From Empedobacter sedimenti (GTDB lineage Bacteria > Bacteroidota > Bacteroidia > Flavobacteriales > Weeksellaceae), in NCBI RefSeq assembly GCF_030005555.1, contig NZ_JASCQG010000010.1, forward strand, positions 62,001-126,000: a stretch of DNA of 64,000 nt. The letters run 5' to 3'. The translations under genes were made by a program, and so were the position numbers. Each line of letters begins with the position of its first letter. Positions within the stretch are counted from its first letter, which is position 1. Below, piece after piece: positions 61,145 to 64,000 of the stretch. The notes beneath the pieces are model-generated. The model worked only from the letters and a program-made list of their open reading frames with translations, was not told the DNA's origin and searched no databases.

Positions 61145-62146
61145 ATGATTTTCGTAACGGGAGGAACAGGTTTGGTTGGCGCGCATTTGTTGGTAGAATT
61201 AGCAAAAAAGCAACAACCTATTCGTGCTTTAAAACGAAAAACATCGAATACAAAAACCATTCAAAATTTCTTTGCAGAACAAAATGCTGCGCAATTTTAT
61301 CAATTTATTCATTGGATTGATGGAGATTTGTTGGATGTAACAGAACTTCCGAATTTATTAAGCGGAATCGATACAATTTATCACGCTGCGGCTTTTGTCT
61401 CGTTTGATGAGCGTCAAGAAGAAGAAATTTTCAACACAAATATTTTAGGAACAGAAGCTTTGGTAAATGAAGCGATTGATTCTGGCGTTAAAGAACTTTT
61501 CTTCATCAGTTCTATTGCTTCGATGGACGATTTAAATCCTGCTACAAAAATGATTGACGAACGTTCTGGTTGGAACAATAGTTTGACACATTCTTCATAT
61601 TCAATCTCAAAATTTAGAGCGGAAATGGAAGTTTGGCGCGCTTCACAAGAAGGAATTAATGTCATTATTATTAATCCTGGTGTAATCATTGGAACTTTAG
61701 ATACAAAACGTGCGAGCGAAAGTTTGTTTCAACAAAATTCGTCAAAAAGCGACTATGCTCCTTCGGGCGGAACAGGATTTATTGATGTTCGTGATGTGGT
61801 GAAGATTTTTTTAGAATTAATTAATCAACAAGTTTACAATCAAAAATTTGTGGTGATTTCTGAAAATAAAACTTACCGAGAAGTTTTTGATTTTGTTTCG
61901 ATTAACAGCAAACGTTCAGTAAAAAATGTTTCGAATACAACCTTGAAAATCATTAAAAATCTATCTATTTTTAGTCGAATTTTTGGTGGAAAATACATGA
62001 CGAAAGCAAATTATTATTCGTTGACAACTTATACCAAATACGACAATTCTAAAGTTAAAAATTTGCTTCAATACGAATTTATTCCAATCAAAGAAGCAAT
62101 TGATTATCATTATAAACGCTTTCAAAAGCTGAATTCTACAAAATAG
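61145..62146 (+). CDS. NAD(P)-dependent epimerase/dehydratase (extended SDR)
   Basis: The 333-residue SDR has the N-terminal cofactor motif VTGGTGLVGAHLLVEL (residues 4-19), the fold marker YHAAAFVSFDERQEEEIFNTN near residue 79, and the active-site stretch SSYSISKFRAEMEVW near 152 (Tyr-x-x-x-Lys implied by YSISK). No substrate signature stands out; it is nearest to NAD-dependent epimerase/dehydratases of the extended SDR group. Ends 14 bp before mvaD, 6 bp after corA. Confidence 0.85.
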   Translation: MIFVTGGTGLVGAHLLVELAKKQQPIRALKRKTSNTKTIQNFFAEQNAAQFYQFIHWIDGDLLDVTELPNLLSGIDTIYHAAAFVSFDERQEEEIFNTNILGTEALVNEAIDSGVKELFFISSIASMDDLNPATKMIDERSGWNNSLTHSSYSISKFRAEMEVWRASQEGINVIIINPGVIIGTLDTKRASESLFQQNSSKSDYAPSGGTGFIDVRDVVKIFLELINQQVYNQKFVVISENKTYREVFDFVSINSKRSVKNVSNTTLKIIKNLSIFSRIFGGKYMTKANYYSLTTYTKYDNSKVKNLLQYEFIPIKEAIDYHYKRFQKLNSTK

Positions 62147-62148
62147 TT

Positions 62149-62156
62149 TACTTTTG
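62149..62156 (+). promoter_or_regulatory. Putative -7 box for mvaD, possible leaderless start
   Basis: TACTTTTG (TAnnTTTG) occupies most of the 14-nt gap before mvaD and ends 4 nt before its ATG. A transcript starting from it would be leaderless or nearly so. Confidence 0.4.
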
Positions 62157-62160
62157 TTTT

Positions 62161-63228
62161 ATGGAACAACAATTCATTTCAACACTTTCAATAACTGCTT
62201 CGGAATTAAAATCAGGAAGCGTTTCTGCTAAAAGTCCATCAAATATTGCGTTGGTAAAATATTGGGGAAAAAAGAAAAATCAAATTCCAACCAATAGCTC
62301 TATCAGCTACACATTAACGAATAGCTACACAGAAACTGAATTAAAATTTTCGCCAAAAACGTCGGATACTTTCGAAGTTGAAGTTTATTTGGAAGGTGAA
62401 TTGAAAGAAAGTTTTGCTCCAAAAATCATTACTTTTTTCGAAAGAATTACAGCTTATATTCCATTTCTGAATCAATTCAAATTTGAAGTTCATACACACA
62501 ATTCTTTTCCTCACAGCTCTGGAATTGCATCTTCAGCTTCTGGAATGTCAGCAATGGCGCTATGTTTAGTTCAAATTGAGAATATTTTAGGATCTAATTT
62601 ATCAGAAGAAGATGCCTTGAAAAAAGCTTCTTTCTTGGCTCGTTTAGGTTCAGGAAGTGCTTGCCGTTCGGTTTACAAAGGTTTGGTAGAATGGGGAGAA
62701 AATGATTTTATTGAAGGAAGTTCAGATTTATTTGGAACAAAATATCCTGATACTGAAATTCATGATGTTTTCAAAACTTTTCACGATACCATTTTATTGA
62801 TTCACGAAGGTCAAAAATCGGTTTCTTCTACTGTTGGTCACAATTTGATGAACGGACATCCGTATGCTGAACGTCGTTTTGTGGAAGCAAACAAAAATTT
62901 AAAAGCCTTATTACCTATTTTAAAATCTGGCGATATCAAAGCTTTTGGAGAATTGGTAGAACACGAAGCGTTGACATTACACGCGATGATGATGATGTCG
63001 AATCCTGCATTTATTTTGATGAAACCAAATACAGTTGCTGCTTTAGAAAAATTGTGGGAATTCCGTCATGAAACAGGAAATCATTTGTATTTCACATTAG
63101 ATGCTGGTGCAAATGTACATTTATTGTATCCTGCACAAGATATGGAAGCTATTGAAATCTTCATCGAAAATGAATTGAAACAATTCTGTCAAAACGGAAA
63201 TTACATAAAAGATAAAGTGAGTTTTTAA
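62161..63228 (+). CDS. mvaD: Diphosphomevalonate decarboxylase
   Basis: This enzyme converts mevalonate diphosphate to isopentenyl diphosphate with ATP, the last step of the classical mevalonate pathway. The 355-residue GHMP-superfamily protein has SPSNIALVKYWGKKKNQIPTNSSISYTL (residues 26-53), the ATP-binding loop NSFPHSSGIASSASGMSAMALCL near 116 and GSGSACRSVYKGLVEWGE near 164, plus the C-terminal Asp in LDAGANVHLLYP. It is the only mevalonate gene in the window. Flavobacteriia use this pathway, in contrast to most bacteria using DXP. Confidence 0.95.
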   Translation: MEQQFISTLSITASELKSGSVSAKSPSNIALVKYWGKKKNQIPTNSSISYTLTNSYTETELKFSPKTSDTFEVEVYLEGELKESFAPKIITFFERITAYIPFLNQFKFEVHTHNSFPHSSGIASSASGMSAMALCLVQIENILGSNLSEEDALKKASFLARLGSGSACRSVYKGLVEWGENDFIEGSSDLFGTKYPDTEIHDVFKTFHDTILLIHEGQKSVSSTVGHNLMNGHPYAERRFVEANKNLKALLPILKSGDIKAFGELVEHEALTLHAMMMMSNPAFILMKPNTVAALEKLWEFRHETGNHLYFTLDAGANVHLLYPAQDMEAIEIFIENELKQFCQNGNYIKDKVSF

Positions 63229-63242
63229 TCACTTCTAAAATA

Positions 63243-63274
63243 AAAGGTTGTCAATAATTTGATGACCTTTTTTT
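63243..63274 (+). terminator. Terminator of mvaD
   Basis: AAAGGTTGTCA (63243-63253) pairs with TGATGACCTTT (63260-63270), with two G-U pairs, followed by a T run. Confidence 0.75.
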
Positions 63275-63322
63275 CTTTATAAAAAATAATTAATATCTTA
63301 GAAAGAGTTAATTAACAATACT

Positions 63323-63940
63323 ATGTACTCGAAAATTTTAATCCTTTTTACTTTTCTACTTGGTTTCTATACAAATGCGCAAATGCAATATTTTGATGTC
63401 AAAGGAAACAAAATAACAGAAAAAGAATATAAAAAAATAGGACGAAAAGATGATCAATTAAAAGTCTATAACGATTCTTTACAAATTTCGAAAGTTATTC
63501 CAACTCGTTCTGCTTCTGGAGAAATAAACACGATTGAGTTTATTACAGAACTTGAAAAACAACTAGGAATCGAAATCAATACTAAACATCCAACAATAAT
63601 AGAATTTTATCCAGGAAAAGACGCGTGTAATTCGACGTCTAGTTCTGCAAAAGATTTAGCAAGCGTACAATTATACAACGAAACTGAAGCAAATAAAGTT
63701 ACGACAACTAACTTTATTAACATTTATAAAGATAAAAAAGGAATTAAAACATTAGATTATTTAATTTGGTACAAAGATCCTAATCGAATAGTTGAGAAAA
63801 CTTTTTTTGTAGACCACTATCCATGTTCAAGTTTTGTGATTTTGTACAATAATAAATACAGAAGTTACTTTGGAGAATTTTCAACCAAAGAATTAACTAA
63901 ACAACTTAAAGAAATTGTTTCTTCATCAAACCCAAAATAA
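63323..63940 (+). CDS. Secreted protein of unknown function
   Basis: The 205-residue protein has a signal peptide (MYSKILILFTFLLGFYTNAQ, cleavage near residue 20). The mature part is rich in Lys and short beta strands (GNKITEKEYKKIGRKDDQLKVY, EFYPGKDACNSTSSS, FVDHYPCSSFVILYNNKYRSYFGEF). Two Cys residues (about 109 and 173) could form a disulfide. I recognise no family. Its 3' end overlaps a probable convergent gene by 35 nt. Confidence 0.75.
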   Translation: MYSKILILFTFLLGFYTNAQMQYFDVKGNKITEKEYKKIGRKDDQLKVYNDSLQISKVIPTRSASGEINTIEFITELEKQLGIEINTKHPTIIEFYPGKDACNSTSSSAKDLASVQLYNETEANKVTTTNFINIYKDKKGIKTLDYLIWYKDPNRIVEKTFFVDHYPCSSFVILYNNKYRSYFGEFSTKELTKQLKEIVSSSNPK

Positions 63941-64000
63941 CTAAACTAATAAATCCACTCATTCCGATAACAACAATTAGGTTCCCTAATGCAATTTCAA
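63906..64000 (-). CDS. 3' end of a minus-strand gene, hydrophobic C-terminus (partial)
   Basis: On the minus strand the frame from the window edge to 63906 is open and ends ALGNLIVVIGMSGFISLVILGLMKKQFL and a TAA stop. A hydrophobic helix followed by KK is a plausible C-terminal membrane segment. Too little is visible to name it. It is adjacent to mvaD; prenyltransferases and other membrane proteins are possible neighbours, but that is a guess. Confidence 0.5.
   Translation of the reverse strand, partial: EIALGNLIVVIGMSGFISLVILGLMKKQFL

Overview
The window is AT-rich DNA from a member of the Bacteroidota, most likely a Flavobacteriales/Weeksellaceae organism (Empedobacter- or Chryseobacterium-like; placement is inference). 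The evidence is two SusC/SusD pairs, a TonB receptor next to a DUF5689 lipoprotein, Bacteroidota-type promoters (TAnnTTTG -7 boxes, one or two with TTG 19 bp upstream), very few Shine-Dalgarno sequences, and a classical mevalonate-pathway gene. No phage, IS element or CRISPR array was found.

Layout. 1-2650: end of a Crp/Fnr regulator, an AlkD-like DNA alkylation repair protein and hflX. 2820-11061: a complete histidine operon hisG-D-C-B-H-A-(four-helix-bundle gene)-F-IE, headed by a promoter, an 18-residue leader peptide with five His codons and an attenuator. Seven consecutive spacers of this operon, hisG/hisD through to hisF, are filled by 7-nt tandem repeat arrays, in six cases as paired inverted arms; this is the most unusual structure in the window. 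11196-16390: an ankyrin protein followed by a DUF2271 / PepSY-flavodoxin reductase / ApbE set, read as a membrane electron-transfer module with a covalent flavin. 16423-22702: hydrolase, methyltransferase, a REP-like palindrome, two tandem S41 peptidase lipoproteins, a secreted protein and an HD hydrolase. 22861-26970: rpsP-rimM, glnS, a lipoprotein and radC. 26986-34574: a surface-polysaccharide cluster (deacetylase-like, GNAT, two flippases, glycosyltransferase, AsnB). 34626-42853: housekeeping genes (yjjG, tRNA-Arg, pfkB-type kinase, hisS, recF-dciA, yheT-like). 42920-60074: susCD pair 1, DUF5689 plus TonB receptor, a divergent secreted endonuclease with trpA, tyrS, and susCD pair 2. 60236-64000: corA, an epimerase, mvaD, a secreted unknown and the 3' end of a membrane protein gene.

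How the parts work together. The his operon encodes every step from PRPP to histidine and appears to be controlled by ribosome stalling on leader His codons. The DUF2271-PepSY-ApbE genes form a flavin maturation and electron-transfer unit. The TonB receptor, the OB-fold-like DUF5689 lipoprotein and the secreted endonuclease could together harvest extracellular nucleic acid. Functions come from motif recognition by eye; no homology search or folding calculation was run.
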